Below the pieces are notes generated by a model. The model had not been told where the DNA came from, did not search any database, and saw only the letters and a list, made by a program, of their open reading frames with translations. Of a stretch of 41,793 bases of DNA, positions 7,814 to 15,591 are shown one piece after another. The stretch spans positions 1-41,793 of the forward strand of contig PUOX01000035.1 in the NCBI GenBank assembly GCA_003552925.1, written 5' to 3'. The DNA is from Mollicutes bacterium. Lineage in GTDB: Bacteria > Bacillota_I > Bacilli_A > Izemoplasmatales > Izemoplasmataceae. How positions within the stretch are numbered: the stretch's first letter is position 1; every line of letters starts with the position of its first letter. The position numbers and the translations under genes are program-made.

Positions 7814-8025
7814 CAGTTATCACGATTCACTCTGTAACCGATTTTTTCAATGGCGTGGACAATCGCCGCTTCTTCGACAGAATCTTCATCATAGGACAAA
7901 GAAACCTTGTCGTTGTTGCGGTCGACTTCTACATCTTTAACATTCAGTTGTGATAAAGCCCTTTTTACGCTGTTGGCACAACCGTCGCATGTCATGCCGG
8001 TGACTTTCAGCAATAGTTTTTTCAT
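7813..8025 (-). CDS. copZ: Copper chaperone CopZ
   Basis: This is a 70-residue single heavy-metal-associated domain with GMTCDGC near residue 10, whose cysteines (13 and 16) bind Cu(I) for delivery to CopA. The C-terminal IEKIGYRV is typical of the fold. I chose the ATG at 8025 because AAGGAGG lies 6-7 bases before it. A longer frame to 8094 would translate through the operator and the -10 region. Its TGA shares one base with the copA ATG. It is first in the copper operon. Confidence 0.93.
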   Translation of the reverse strand: MKKLLLKVTGMTCDGCANSVKRALSQLNVKDVEVDRNNDKVSLSYDEDSVEEAAIVHAIEKIGYRVNRDN

Positions 8026-8044
8026 TTTTAATCCTCCTTCGGAT

Positions 8045-8066
8045 GACCCCCTGTATAGGGGGGGTT
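8045..8066 (-). promoter_or_regulatory. CsoR operator
   Basis: The palindrome ACCCCC-TGTATA-GGGGGGGT (core 8046-8065, plus strand) matches the C-tract/G-tract pattern known for CsoR sites. It lies between the -10 box and the copZ ribosome site, where bound repressor would block transcription. Confidence 0.85.
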
Positions 8067-8068
8067 CA

Positions 8069-8101
8069 ATTATAGTGTAACATACTCGCGTCACATGTCA
8101 A
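8069..8101 (-). promoter_or_regulatory. Promoter of copZ-copA-csoR
   Basis: On the minus strand there is a perfect TATAAT (8069-8074). A TTGACA (8096-8101) lies 21 bases upstream, longer than the usual 16-18, so the true -35 is uncertain. The CsoR operator begins 3 bases downstream of the -10. Confidence 0.6.
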
Positions 8102-8276
8102 CAGTAGTGCTTGTGAGACGTGTCATTCCTTTAGTATCTTGAAATACGCACATTTGGAACAGGCGCTTTGTGTTTGCTTTGGTGCGTCGCGGCTTTCGTG
8201 CTTCTTGCGTTTTTTGCTTTATGAGGTTGTAGGATTGTGTTATCCTAAAATAGATATCGGACTGTGAGGTATGTGT

Positions 8277-9254
8277 ATGGAAAGTTTTGCGTTTGCCTTC
8301 AACGCTTTGGCTCCGCTCGTATTTTTGGCTCTTTTGGGCTATTATCTGCGTCAGAAACGGGTCTTGAGCGACAACTTCGTGTCGCATTTGAACCGGTTCA
8401 TTTTTGTCGTGGCGTTGCCGGTGCTGATTTTTATGACGCTTGCCGATGTTGAAGGGCTCGAGCATATTTCATGGGGTGTTGTGTGGTTCTCGGTTGCGAT
8501 GGTTTTCTTTATCGTGTTTTTCGGAACGCTCGCGGTGCTTGTTTGGCGGGGAGACGCCAAATACAAACCGGTAGTTTTGCAGTCGTTTTACCGTGGGAAC
8601 TTTGTGTTGATCGGCGTTCCCTTGGCCATTCGACTTGGCGGAAGCGAACACTTGAGCGTTGTGATGATTTTGAACGTGTTTTTGATTCCTTTGACCAATA
8701 CGCTTTCGATTCTAACGTTCAATTTGTTTCAGAAAACGGAACGTTTTTCTAAGAAGATGTTGCTGAACTTCATCGCCGACACGTTTAAGAACCCGTTGAT
8801 GATTGCCGTGATTTTCGGGATTTTGGCGATTGTTTTCGAAACGCCTTGGGCGGCGATCAAGGACAATGCGGGTGTGGTTGTGGAGACTTTGGATTACATC
8901 GCGGTGACCGCGACGCCCATGGCGTTGATCGCCGTTGGCGGGCAATTCAAGGTAACACGCAGCCGCGCTTTGATGAGGCCGCTTTTGTTTGGGGGTATCG
9001 GGCGTTTGGTGGTGGTGCCTACGATTGTGTTCACCATGGCCATACTTTTGCGTCCATGGATCGCTTTTGATCATGCATGGGCGGCGCTGATTTCAATTTT
9101 CGCATCGCCGGTCGCCGTTTCCAGCGTGGCGGTGACCAAAGGCCTCGGCGGCGATGACGAGCTGGCTTCGCAGCTTGTCCTTTGGACGACGGCCGCCGCG
9201 GTGTTCACGATTTTTTCAATCGTGGTGCTGTTCCGATTCGTAGGGTTCTTGTAA
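8277..9254 (+). CDS. AEC family (auxin efflux carrier-type) permease
   Basis: This 325-residue membrane protein has about ten hydrophobic segments and the character of the AEC transporter family, whose bacterial members carry organic acids such as malate or related anions. The N-terminal ALAPLVFLALLGYYLRQKRVLSD and the central ATPMALIAVGGQF are characteristic. The substrate cannot be told. GAGG lies 7 bases before the ATG at 8277; another in-frame ATG at 8271 touches the ribosome site and is less likely. No clear promoter or terminator was identified; the 180 bases upstream (8102-8276) hold nothing I can name. Confidence 0.85.
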   Translation: MESFAFAFNALAPLVFLALLGYYLRQKRVLSDNFVSHLNRFIFVVALPVLIFMTLADVEGLEHISWGVVWFSVAMVFFIVFFGTLAVLVWRGDAKYKPVVLQSFYRGNFVLIGVPLAIRLGGSEHLSVVMILNVFLIPLTNTLSILTFNLFQKTERFSKKMLLNFIADTFKNPLMIAVIFGILAIVFETPWAAIKDNAGVVVETLDYIAVTATPMALIAVGGQFKVTRSRALMRPLLFGGIGRLVVVPTIVFTMAILLRPWIAFDHAWAALISIFASPVAVSSVAVTKGLGGDDELASQLVLWTTAAAVFTIFSIVVLFRFVGFL

Positions 9255-9288
9255 TGCACCTGCTGGTCATTGTAGGAACGATTATGGA

Positions 9289-9317
9289 TTGTTGGCCGTC
9301 TAAAAGTGTGCTATAAT
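9289..9317 (+). promoter_or_regulatory. Promoter of the DedA-like gene
   Basis: TTGTTG (9289-9294), 17 bases, TATAAT (9312-9317) preceded by TGC, an extended -10. Confidence 0.75.
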
Positions 9318-9320
9318 GTA

Positions 9321-9385
9321 TAGAGCACATTGAGGGGTGTGTGAAGCTCTAAACTTAGACTGCAAGATACACCGAGAACCCGGGG
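9321..9385 (+). other. Structured 5' leader with possible pseudoknot
   Basis: TAGAGC (9321-9326) can pair with GCTCTA (9346-9351). The loop segment GGTGT (9336-9340) can pair with ACACC (9369-9373), just before the GGGGAG ribosome site. It matches no riboswitch class I recognise. Confidence 0.35.
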
Positions 9386-9395
9386 AGTGGAAGCC

Positions 9396-10094
9396 ATGTT
9401 CTTAACTAGACTGTTTATGTTGGCAAACGACAACGGTGAACGTACGACGATTATAGACACCCTTAGCGACTTATTCCGTCCGATTCTGGAGTTTTTTGAA
9501 GCTTACGGAGAAATCGGTCTTTTTATATATTCCATCATTGAAACCATTACGCCCTTGGCGGGCGTTGAGTTTATTCTGTTTCCATTGTTGCTGCAATCGC
9601 CGGAACGTTGGTGGTTCATCACGCTGAACCTGGTTGTGGCCAACACCATCGGCGCCATTATCGTGTATATATTCATGGCCAGCGAAAACAACAAAATCTA
9701 TAACCGCTTAGTGCGGAAGAAGCATCGCGAACGTGCGAAAAAATTGTTTGACCGTTACGGCTTTTGGGCGATTTTCATTTTTGCGCTGACACCGCTGCCC
9801 TTTTTCTTGATCATTTTCACTGCTGCGGTGGCGCGGATGAAGTTCCCTCAGTATGTGTTTGCGGCCTTCTTTTCACGCGCAGTAAGGTTTTACATTACGT
9901 CCTACGCCGTTGTGGCCTTAGGACGACAAGCCGACATCATCTTCTGGCTGGCTATTGTTGGTGTGAGCGTCGCCCTTTTCATGATGTGGCTTCAAAGAAG
10001 AGCGCTTGCGCATTTTGAAGAAAAAGCGAACATGCCGAAAGAGGGAGAAGACACAAAAGAAGCGCCTGAAGAAGAGGTGCACGAGAATTCTTGA
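9396..10094 (+). CDS. DedA/VTT-domain family membrane protein
   Basis: This 232-residue integral membrane protein resembles the DedA/SNARE-associated (VTT domain) family, linked in other bacteria to lipid flipping and envelope homeostasis. Visible are an amphipathic N-terminus, a helix with the acidic pattern IIETITPLAGVEFILFP, a conserved glycine-rich helix (VVANTIGAIIVYIFM), and FALTPLPFFLIIFTAAVARMKFPQY, like the family's R/P-rich re-entrant region. The C-terminal 35 residues are charged. I prefer ATG 9396, 8 bases after GGGGAG, over GTG 9387, which touches that site. The TGA stop lies inside the -35 box of the tRNA-Cys promoter. Confidence 0.78.
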   Translation: MFLTRLFMLANDNGERTTIIDTLSDLFRPILEFFEAYGEIGLFIYSIIETITPLAGVEFILFPLLLQSPERWWFITLNLVVANTIGAIIVYIFMASENNKIYNRLVRKKHRERAKKLFDRYGFWAIFIFALTPLPFFLIIFTAAVARMKFPQYVFAAFFSRAVRFYITSYAVVALGRQADIIFWLAIVGVSVALFMMWLQRRALAHFEEKANMPKEGEDTKEAPEEEVHENS

Positions 10095-10118
10095 CAACAT
10101 GGAAAAATATGGTACTAT
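10091..10118 (+). promoter_or_regulatory. Promoter of tRNA-Cys
   Basis: TTGACA (10091-10096), 16 bases, TACTAT (10113-10118). The -35 box contains the TGA stop of the preceding gene. Confidence 0.75.
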
Positions 10119-10140
10119 ATAGTAGCGTCAAAAGGCACTA

Positions 10141-10215
10141 GGTCCCGTAGCCAAGTGGCTAAGGCAATGGACTGCAACTCCGTGATCACCGGTTCGAATC
10201 CGGTCGGGACCTCCA
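10141..10215 (+). tRNA. tRNA-Cys (anticodon GCA)
   Basis: This is a 75-base cloverleaf with an encoded CCA. The acceptor stem pairs GGTCCCG with CGGGACC. The anticodon stem ATGGA/TCCGT (with one G-T) closes the loop CTGCAAC, giving GCA. Confidence 0.95.
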
Positions 10216-10244
10216 AAATTGTAAATAAGCTTACGCTTAATAAT

Positions 10245-10275
10245 AAAAAAATCGATGCGATTGCATCGATTTTTC
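10245..10275. terminator. Bidirectional terminator between tRNA-Cys and the nucleotidase gene
   Basis: AAAAAATCGATGCGA and TTGCATCGATTTTTCT form a stem with A and T flanks. It serves the convergent tRNA-Cys (plus) and nucleotidase (minus) genes. A second small hairpin, TAAGC/GCTTA, lies at 10226-10239. Confidence 0.8.
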
Positions 10276-11757
10276 TTATTCTTCAATTTCGTCGATTGGC
10301 CAGTCTTCTTCACCGTCGTAGGGTTTGGTGAGGATGTCGTTGGTGATGTCGAATGTACCGTAAACTTCGCTTTGTAGTTGCAGTTCGTGCTCGATAAGCT
10401 CGCGAATGTAATACGGGAGTTCGCGGATGTTTTCGCCTTCATCGGCGAAGCGGTTTCCGGTGTGGTAGAAGATGTAGTCGTTGGCGGCGAAAGTGTAGAT
10501 TTCTTCGTCTTCAAAGGTTGTGATGTAGGGGTGGCTGTTGCCGTCGAATTCTTCAATGTATTCGTTGATGACATCGCCGGTCATCTCTCCGGCGACGACA
10601 GCGTTGTCAAACGGCCAAACGTCATAAAGGGTGGAAAGGGTGATGGGTTCGTCTCCGTCAATCGGTTGGCGTGTGCCGCCATAGTTTTGACTGCCGATGT
10701 CGGCGTTCATCGCAACACGCACCAGTTCTGCGGTCCAATCGGTCAGTTCGCCACGGCTGAAGGAGCGTTCGGGCATGATGATCTCTTTGTTGAAAATTTC
10801 ATCGGTTTCTAAGACGTAGCTTTCCACCATGGCTTCGATGTCCGGGTGCGGCGAACGAAGAAGCGAGTCGCTGTAGCGGTTGAGGTTGCGCATTTCGCTG
10901 TCGACGACTTGCTTGTTTTCGATTGTCAATTCCACGTGCCCGACGTATTCTCCGTATGCGCCGGATTGGATGGCCGGGATGCCGTTGTCGTAACGGGTGA
11001 ACGTTTGATGGCTGTGGCCGTTGAATATGGCGTCCACACGAGCGTCTTCAGGGAATGTGGCCACATCGTCGTTGACATCGCCCACATCATGAGTCAGAAG
11101 CAAAACGATGTCGACGTTTTGTTCTTCTCGCAGATAACGTGAATAGTCCTCGACGATTGGGCCGGGACGCTTGAACTCGTAGTCTTCGACAAAGCGTGTG
11201 GCGATGGAACTTTCAAGGCCGTAGCCGATGGTGCCGATGATGCCGACGCTCAAATCGCCTTGTTCGATGATGGTGTAGGGATCGATGTTTTCAGGAATGT
11301 CATCGGTGCCTTTGTAATGGACGTTCGCGCCTAAAAGCGGAAAATTCGCAATGCCGGTCTCGGGATCAAAATAGTCGGTGACGGTTTCTAAACCCCAGTC
11401 AAACTCATGATTCCCGATGGCCAAAGCATCAAATTTCATGGCGTTCATGAGTTCGATGACGGACTCGCCATAGTAATAGTTGGACAGCGCGCTGCCTTGC
11501 AGCATGTCTCCACCGGCAAGGATTAGCGTGGAGTCAGGATTTTCCTGCTTTCGGTCCAGCAAGAAGTTTCCGATATAAGAGACGCCCATAGCGTTGCCGC
11601 TAGGCGTGATGGCGCCGTGAAGGTCGTTTAGGTAGTAGATGTCGAGCGTTTCCGTTATGTCGTTGTCGCCATTGTCTTCGACGGGGGCTTCTTCGGTGCA
11701 TGCGGCTAAGGTGATGACAAATAGTGTCAGGGTAAAAATAAGCAATAAGCGTTTCAT
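10276..11757 (-). CDS. 5'-nucleotidase/UshA-like metallophosphoesterase lipoprotein
   Basis: This 493-residue exported lipoprotein starts with the signal peptide MKRLLLIFTLTLFVITLAAC, whose LAAC lipobox ends at Cys20. The N-terminal calcineurin-like phosphoesterase domain carries the bimetal motifs YLNDLHG (about 43), GGDMLQGS (about 82), GNHEFDWG (about 115), THDVGDVND and NGHSHQ. A 5'-nucleotidase C-terminal substrate domain follows (about 330-490, with NYGGTRQ and YDVWPFDN). Such proteins dephosphorylate nucleotides or cleave 2',3'-cyclic nucleotides outside the membrane, releasing nucleoside and phosphate. A ribosome site AAGGAT precedes the ATG. An extended -10 lies at 11794-11802. The unit is monocistronic. 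Confidence 0.9.
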   Translation of the reverse strand: MKRLLLIFTLTLFVITLAACTEEAPVEDNGDNDITETLDIYYLNDLHGAITPSGNAMGVSYIGNFLLDRKQENPDSTLILAGGDMLQGSALSNYYYGESVIELMNAMKFDALAIGNHEFDWGLETVTDYFDPETGIANFPLLGANVHYKGTDDIPENIDPYTIIEQGDLSVGIIGTIGYGLESSIATRFVEDYEFKRPGPIVEDYSRYLREEQNVDIVLLLTHDVGDVNDDVATFPEDARVDAIFNGHSHQTFTRYDNGIPAIQSGAYGEYVGHVELTIENKQVVDSEMRNLNRYSDSLLRSPHPDIEAMVESYVLETDEIFNKEIIMPERSFSRGELTDWTAELVRVAMNADIGSQNYGGTRQPIDGDEPITLSTLYDVWPFDNAVVAGEMTGDVINEYIEEFDGNSHPYITTFEDEEIYTFAANDYIFYHTGNRFADEGENIRELPYYIRELIEHELQLQSEVYGTFDITNDILTKPYDGEEDWPIDEIEE

Positions 11758-11793
11758 AGAAGAATCATCCTTTTAGTTGTTTTTATCTCACAC

Positions 11794-11802
11794 ATTATAA
11801 CA
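11794..11802 (-). promoter_or_regulatory. Extended -10 of the nucleotidase gene
   Basis: TGTTATAAT on the minus strand, about 37 bases before the start; the -35 region is poor. Confidence 0.5.
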
Positions 11803-11931
11803 TACATTGCTCGTCGTTTTCTCTAGAAACGTTAAAACCTATAAAAGCGCCCATCTTTATAAATTAGTCGCTTTTGAAAGTGTGCTTCGCGCACTCTTGC
11901 GAAAAAAGCTGTGAAGCAGTGCTTTTTACGT

Positions 11932-11959
11932 TTGTAGGATTGGGAAATTGTGTTATAAT
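11932..11959 (+). promoter_or_regulatory. Promoter of the lysophospholipase-like gene
   Basis: TTGTAG (11932-11937), 16 bases, TATAAT (11954-11959) with TGT before it. Upstream, 11877-11895 holds a small hairpin AGTGTGC/GCGCACT without a T run. Confidence 0.65.
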
Positions 11960-12001
11960 ATTGACTGATACTGTGCTACCTTATACCTTAGGAGGTCCTT
12001 T

Positions 12002-12919
12002 ATGAAAAAAACACAAGCATATGTCAAAACTTCGGATGAACGAAAACTGAACGTACTCACCTACTCCCCGGAAGGGAAAACCAAGGGCATTGTCCACATT
12101 CTTCACGGCATGGGCGAACATGTCGGACGTTACGACGATTTCGCGAGCTATTTGGCCAAAGAAGGAATGACCGTTTATTTGCACGACCATCGCGGTCACG
12201 GCGACAGCTGCAAACAGGATGAACAAGGATTATTGGCCAAAGAGGACACGTTTGAAAGAATCGTTGACGATGTGGACGTGATTCAAGAAACCATCGCCAA
12301 GGAAGAAAACTCCAAGAACGTTATCCTTTTAGGACACAGTATGGGTTCGCTCATTCTGCGTCGCTATCTGCAAAAAGAACCCAAACATGTGAAAAAAGCC
12401 ATCGTGATGGGATCCATGCCGCGCTATAACCCGATCGTATCCGGTTTCAATTTCGCGTTGGCGTTTGTTTCGGGCCTTTTCATCTCGAAAAATGTCCACA
12501 ACCGTTTCGTGGGCTCCTTGATGAATCGAAGCATCGTGCGCAAAATAAAGAATCGAAAAACCCCGCAAGATTGGCTGTCTTTTGACGAAAAAGTGATTGA
12601 ACAGTATCAAGAAGACCCCAAAGCAGGGTTCATCTATAATAAATATTTCTACAAAGAACTCTTCAAGGGCATCATGAAAACCAATTCAGGCAAAGAAATC
12701 GAGAAGACGCCGAACATACCGATGATGTTCATCTCCGGCGCACAAGATCCCTTGTCCAAAAACATGAAGGCCATTGAGAAGCTTCATAAAGCTTACGATA
12801 AGCGCATAGAAGACTTCAAAGGCGAAATCAAGCCCATCTACTATGCCCGTCATGAAGTCTTGAACGAGCGAAACAAAGCGTACACTTACGAATATCTCCT
12901 CAATTGGATGACAAAATAA
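12002..12919 (+). CDS. Alpha/beta hydrolase, lysophospholipase/monoacylglycerol lipase type
   Basis: This 305-residue cytosolic hydrolase belongs to the serine aminopeptidase S33 / PldB-like branch of the alpha/beta hydrolases. The oxyanion motif is HGMGEH (about 36-41), followed by DHRGHGDS, the nucleophile elbow GHSMGS (Ser about residue 116), the acid loop FISGAQDPLS and the catalytic histidine in YYARHEVLNE. The pattern matches monoacylglycerol lipases and lysophospholipases, so a glycerolipid ester is the likely substrate. AGGAGG with good spacing sets the ATG. A weak hairpin (12930-12955) follows the stop, and the first HTH-TPR regulator begins 51 bases downstream. Confidence 0.88.
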   Translation: MKKTQAYVKTSDERKLNVLTYSPEGKTKGIVHILHGMGEHVGRYDDFASYLAKEGMTVYLHDHRGHGDSCKQDEQGLLAKEDTFERIVDDVDVIQETIAKEENSKNVILLGHSMGSLILRRYLQKEPKHVKKAIVMGSMPRYNPIVSGFNFALAFVSGLFISKNVHNRFVGSLMNRSIVRKIKNRKTPQDWLSFDEKVIEQYQEDPKAGFIYNKYFYKELFKGIMKTNSGKEIEKTPNIPMMFISGAQDPLSKNMKAIEKLHKAYDKRIEDFKGEIKPIYYARHEVLNERNKAYTYEYLLNWMTK

Positions 12920-12928
12920 CCGTCGCAT

Positions 12929-12957
12929 CCGTCCTTTCGGGCGGTTGCGATTTTCAT
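12929..12957 (+). terminator. Possible terminator after the lipase gene
   Basis: CGCATCCGTCC and GGGCGGTTGCG pair with one mismatch around a short loop, followed by ATTTTC rather than a clean T run. It may be leaky, allowing read-through into the regulator gene, which has no promoter of its own that I can see. Confidence 0.4.
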
Positions 12958-12970
12958 TCGGGTGATTGCC

Positions 12971-14248
12971 TTGCCGACGCCTGCGTATCCAAAAGAGAAT
13001 TTAAGAATCTTAGGAAGCCTCTTTAAGAATTACCGCAACAAAAGGGGCTATTCTTTGCGTGGAGTGGCAAGGAGCGTCAATTTGTCGCATACGGTGGTTT
13101 CGGACATCGAAAATTGCAAGGTCTGTCCGAACCTGGATACGTTGCAGATGCTTTATCACGCTGTTGGTCTCTCTTTGCAGACTTCACCCGATACGATCAA
13201 CGAAAACAGAACGTTGCTCAAGCAATTGTTTGACGCGATTTATTTTCAGCGCGAAGAATCGGTGGAAACGTACTATTTGGAGTTGAAAAAACGATCCCGG
13301 CAATTCCTGTTTTCGCCGTTGCGTGTCGATTTCTTGTTGGCTATCGAGGCGTATCGAACGTTTATGTCCAAAAAAAGCGCTGGAAGGATTCTCACGGATT
13401 TGAAGGACTTTCTCGATTATCTCTCCCGTTTTCAACAACAAACCCTGCACACCGTCACAGGCGTCCGGCTTTTCTTATCGGGGCAATACCCCGAAGCGTT
13501 GAAGTCGCTGCAAATGGCGGTCAGGCATCACGCCTCCGAGAAACTCGATGCGGTGGCGAAATCGTATTTGGCCTATACGTATGATGCGTTGTATTTGTTT
13601 CATCGAAGTCTTCATACGGCCCAAGAGGCTTCGAAAGCCCATGGTCGTTTGACAAGCCCCATCCGAAAAATCTACGTGGATTTTTTGACGGTCAAAAGCT
13701 TGATCGATTTAAAGAAGCTTGACGAGGCCGAGAAGTTGCTTCAATCTTTGAGCCAAATCGTTCATCAACCCGAGTTCAAAATCATCAACACCGCCGACAA
13801 TTTCTCCATTCTCGGCGCCTACTTGGCCTACGTTCAAGGAGACTATGCAAACTCCCTTAAGTATTTGGAGGACGTCACGCAGAGATCTGCTTTGATTGCT
13901 TTCTCCAAAGCTCAAGTGGCGTATTGTCTTCAGGATGTTGAGCGCTTGCAAGGGTATGTGCAAGAACTTGACGAATCAACGTCCGATAACGCGGACTACT
14001 ACAAAGCGGCGGGCGTGCTCTTGTTAGACGCCGCCGGCATCAAACAGCCCGAAAACAAGATGCACCGTGCCGCGGAGCGGATGCTGAAAGGGTCGCACGA
14101 CGCCAAAAACATTCACCTTCACTATTTCTTGTACGAGTTGTTGCTTGATTATTGCAACCGCTTTGAGGAGACGGAAAAGGGCCTTGCTATAATGAAGAAG
14201 CACTTTCGCTTTTGTCGTGCACGCGACATAGGCGTAACATCTTTTTAA
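12971..14248 (+). CDS. HTH-XRE/TPR regulator, copy 1
   Basis: This protein of about 425 residues has an XRE-type helix-turn-helix at its N-terminus (SLFKNYRNKRGYSLRGVARS then VNLSHTVVSDIEN, about residues 14-50). A long all-helical remainder looks like TPR repeats (for example KSYLAYTYDALYLFHRSLHTAQEA and ILGAYLAYVQGDYANSLKYLED). This layout recalls peptide-sensing RRNPP regulators such as PlcR and Rgg, but the protein is longer and no peptide gene is evident. I chose TTG at 12971, five bases after GGGTGA; GTG at 12962 overlaps that site. Two paralogues lie at 17752 and 21860. Target genes are unknown; the dyad at 14290-14319 is a candidate site. Confidence 0.8.
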   Translation: MPTPAYPKENLRILGSLFKNYRNKRGYSLRGVARSVNLSHTVVSDIENCKVCPNLDTLQMLYHAVGLSLQTSPDTINENRTLLKQLFDAIYFQREESVETYYLELKKRSRQFLFSPLRVDFLLAIEAYRTFMSKKSAGRILTDLKDFLDYLSRFQQQTLHTVTGVRLFLSGQYPEALKSLQMAVRHHASEKLDAVAKSYLAYTYDALYLFHRSLHTAQEASKAHGRLTSPIRKIYVDFLTVKSLIDLKKLDEAEKLLQSLSQIVHQPEFKIINTADNFSILGAYLAYVQGDYANSLKYLEDVTQRSALIAFSKAQVAYCLQDVERLQGYVQELDESTSDNADYYKAAGVLLLDAAGIKQPENKMHRAAERMLKGSHDAKNIHLHYFLYELLLDYCNRFEETEKGLAIMKKHFRFCRARDIGVTSF

Positions 14249-14289
14249 TTTTATTCCTTAAAGCGCCGATATGTTCTTTTGTAAACTGA

Positions 14290-14319
14290 CACCGTTCTAT
14301 TGATTTGTGCAAAACGGTG
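14290..14319 (+). promoter_or_regulatory. Inverted repeat over a promoter -35 box (candidate operator)
   Basis: CACCGTT (14290-14296) and AACGGTG (14313-14319) are perfect inverted arms 16 bases apart. They bracket the -35 box TTGATT at 14300-14305 of the promoter ahead of the candidate small RNA. A regulator bound here would contact the promoter. Confidence 0.45.
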
Positions 14320-14328
14320 GTGCATAAT
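14300..14328 (+). promoter_or_regulatory. Promoter of a candidate small RNA
   Basis: TTGATT (14300-14305), 17 bases, CATAAT (14323-14328). The next terminator is only about 100 bases away. Confidence 0.55.
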
Positions 14329-14334
14329 GTAGGT

Positions 14335-14436
14335 GTAAGCGGTGGGTTAAGGAAGTCGCGGATGAGACATAGACGTCTCATAGAAACTCTTTTTTATTTT
14401 TGGGTCACCAGAAGACAGATCTGGTGGCCTTTTTTT
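14335..14436 (+). ncRNA. Candidate small RNA or attenuated leader upstream of tdh
   Basis: The 270 bases between the first HTH-TPR gene and tdh contain a complete transcription cassette. It has a promoter (14300-14328), a palindromic hairpin ATGAGAC-ATA-GACGTCTCAT type (about 14362-14381) and a strong terminator (14403-14436), predicting a transcript of about 100 bases. It matches no riboswitch, SRP, 6S or T-box pattern I recognise. A short reading frame with an AAGGA site begins at ATG 14362 (47 codons, to 14505), but the terminator lies inside it. The region could therefore be a leader-peptide attenuator for tdh or an independent RNA; tdh also has its own -10 downstream. Confidence 0.4.
14403..14436 (+). 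terminator. Strong terminator ahead of tdh
   Basis: GGTCACCAGA and TCTGGTGGCC form a 10-bp stem (one G-T) with a 7-base loop, followed by seven T. Confidence 0.85.
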
Positions 14437-14468
14437 GTGAAATCCCCTCTAATAACCCATGTGTGTTA

Positions 14469-14477
14469 TGTTATAAT
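14469..14477 (+). promoter_or_regulatory. Extended -10 of tdh
   Basis: TGTTATAAT (14469-14477), about 45 bases before the tdh start, lies downstream of the terminator at 14403-14436. The -35 region is weak. Confidence 0.6.
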
Positions 14478-14520
14478 GCAATTGGACGTGCAAAAAAAAC
14501 GATAACAAGGGGTCGTGATT

Positions 14521-15591
14521 ATGGAATCGGATACTTTGCGGATGACCGCAATTGTCAAAGAGAATCCGACGGTCGGATTTGAAACGCAAAAGAAGACGTT
14601 GACAAAAGATTTGCAAGACGATGAAGTGTTGATCAAAGTGAAAACCGCATCGTTTTGCGGGACAGATTATCACATTTACCAGTTTGACGATTGGGCGAAA
14701 GGAAGACTGAAGCTTCCTTTGACGGTTGGGCACGAGTTCAGCGGTGAAGTTCTAAAAATCGGGGCCAATGTCGACCGTGTGAAGGTCGGCGATGTAGTGA
14801 GCGCCGAAACCCATATCATTTGCGGTGAATGTGAATTTTGTTTGCGCGGGGAAGGGCATATCTGTGAAAACACGGAAATCATCGGTGTGGACACCGATGG
14901 CTGTTTTGCAGGCTATGTGAAAATTCCTGCGGCCAATTGCTTCATCAACAGCAAAGACGCCGATCCGTTACATCTTTCGGTTCAGGAACCTTTGGGGAAC
15001 GCCGTGCACACAATGGCGCACTTCCCTATAGAAGGAAGAAGCGTCGCCATTGTCGGTTGCGGTCCTTTGGGGCTCATGGGCATCGATGTGTCAAGGGCCT
15101 ACAAAGCGAAAAAGGTCATCGCCGTCGAAGTGAACGCTTACCGCCGGAAGAAGGCTGCCGAACTCGGCGCCGACGTAGTCATCAATCCGTTAAAAGAAGA
15201 CGTGGTCAAACGTGTGTTTGAAGAAACCGGAGGCCGCGGCGTTGATGTTGTCGGAGAGTTCAGCGGCAACAAAACGGCCATACAACAGGCGTTCAAATAC
15301 ATCAAACCGGGCGGCGGCATGAGTCTTTTAGGCATCCCCGCCGAAACGATAGAGCTCGATTTGGCCAACGACATCGTGTTCAAAGGCATTGAGATTTACG
15401 GCGTCGTCGGCCGAAAGATTTACGACACTTGGTACGAAGTGCGACGGTTGATCGACGAAGGCTTACTGAATCTCGACAAAATCATCACCCATCAACTCCC
15501 GCTCAAAGAGGCCGCGAAGGCCGCCGAAATCATGGGCAGCGGCGATAGCGGCAAAATTGTGTTGATTCCCGAGGAGGACGATTATGAGTAA
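14521..15591 (+). CDS. tdh: L-threonine 3-dehydrogenase
   Basis: This 356-residue zinc-dependent medium-chain dehydrogenase oxidises L-threonine to 2-amino-3-oxobutyrate with NAD+. The catalytic zinc region reads [10 protein letters not shown] and GHEFSGEV. The structural zinc cysteines are in [15 protein letters not shown]. The NAD-binding Rossmann motif is [10 protein letters not shown], about residues 177-186. The immediately following kbl gene identifies the substrate: Kbl uses the unstable Tdh product. I chose ATG 14521, 8 bases after AAGGGG, over GTG 14515, which is too close. Its last 8 bases overlap the kbl start. The gene leads a six-gene run reaching 21242. Confidence 0.94.
   Translation: MESDTLRMTAIVKENPTVGFETQKKTLTKDLQDDEVLIKVKTASFCGTDYHIYQFDDWAKGRLKLPLTVGHEFSGEVLKIGANVDRVKVGDVVSAETHIICGECEFCLRGEGHICENTEIIGVDTDGCFAGYVKIPAANCFINSKDADPLHLSVQEPLGNAVHTMAHFPIEGRSVAIVGCGPLGLMGIDVSRAYKAKKVIAVEVNAYRRKKAAELGADVVINPLKEDVVKRVFEETGGRGVDVVGEFSGNKTAIQQAFKYIKPGGGMSLLGIPAETIELDLANDIVFKGIEIYGVVGRKIYDTWYEVRRLIDEGLLNLDKIITHQLPLKEAAKAAEIMGSGDSGKIVLIPEEDDYE

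Noticed and set aside
10128-10574. Minus-strand Ser/Thr-rich frame over tRNA-Cys
   Set aside because: It overlaps the tRNA and the nucleotidase gene in another frame; the composition reflects out-of-frame reading.
14249-14520. Glycine or threonine riboswitch ahead of tdh-kbl
   Set aside because: Neither the glycine aptamer motifs nor a T-box signature is present; only a promoter, a hairpin and a terminator can be supported.
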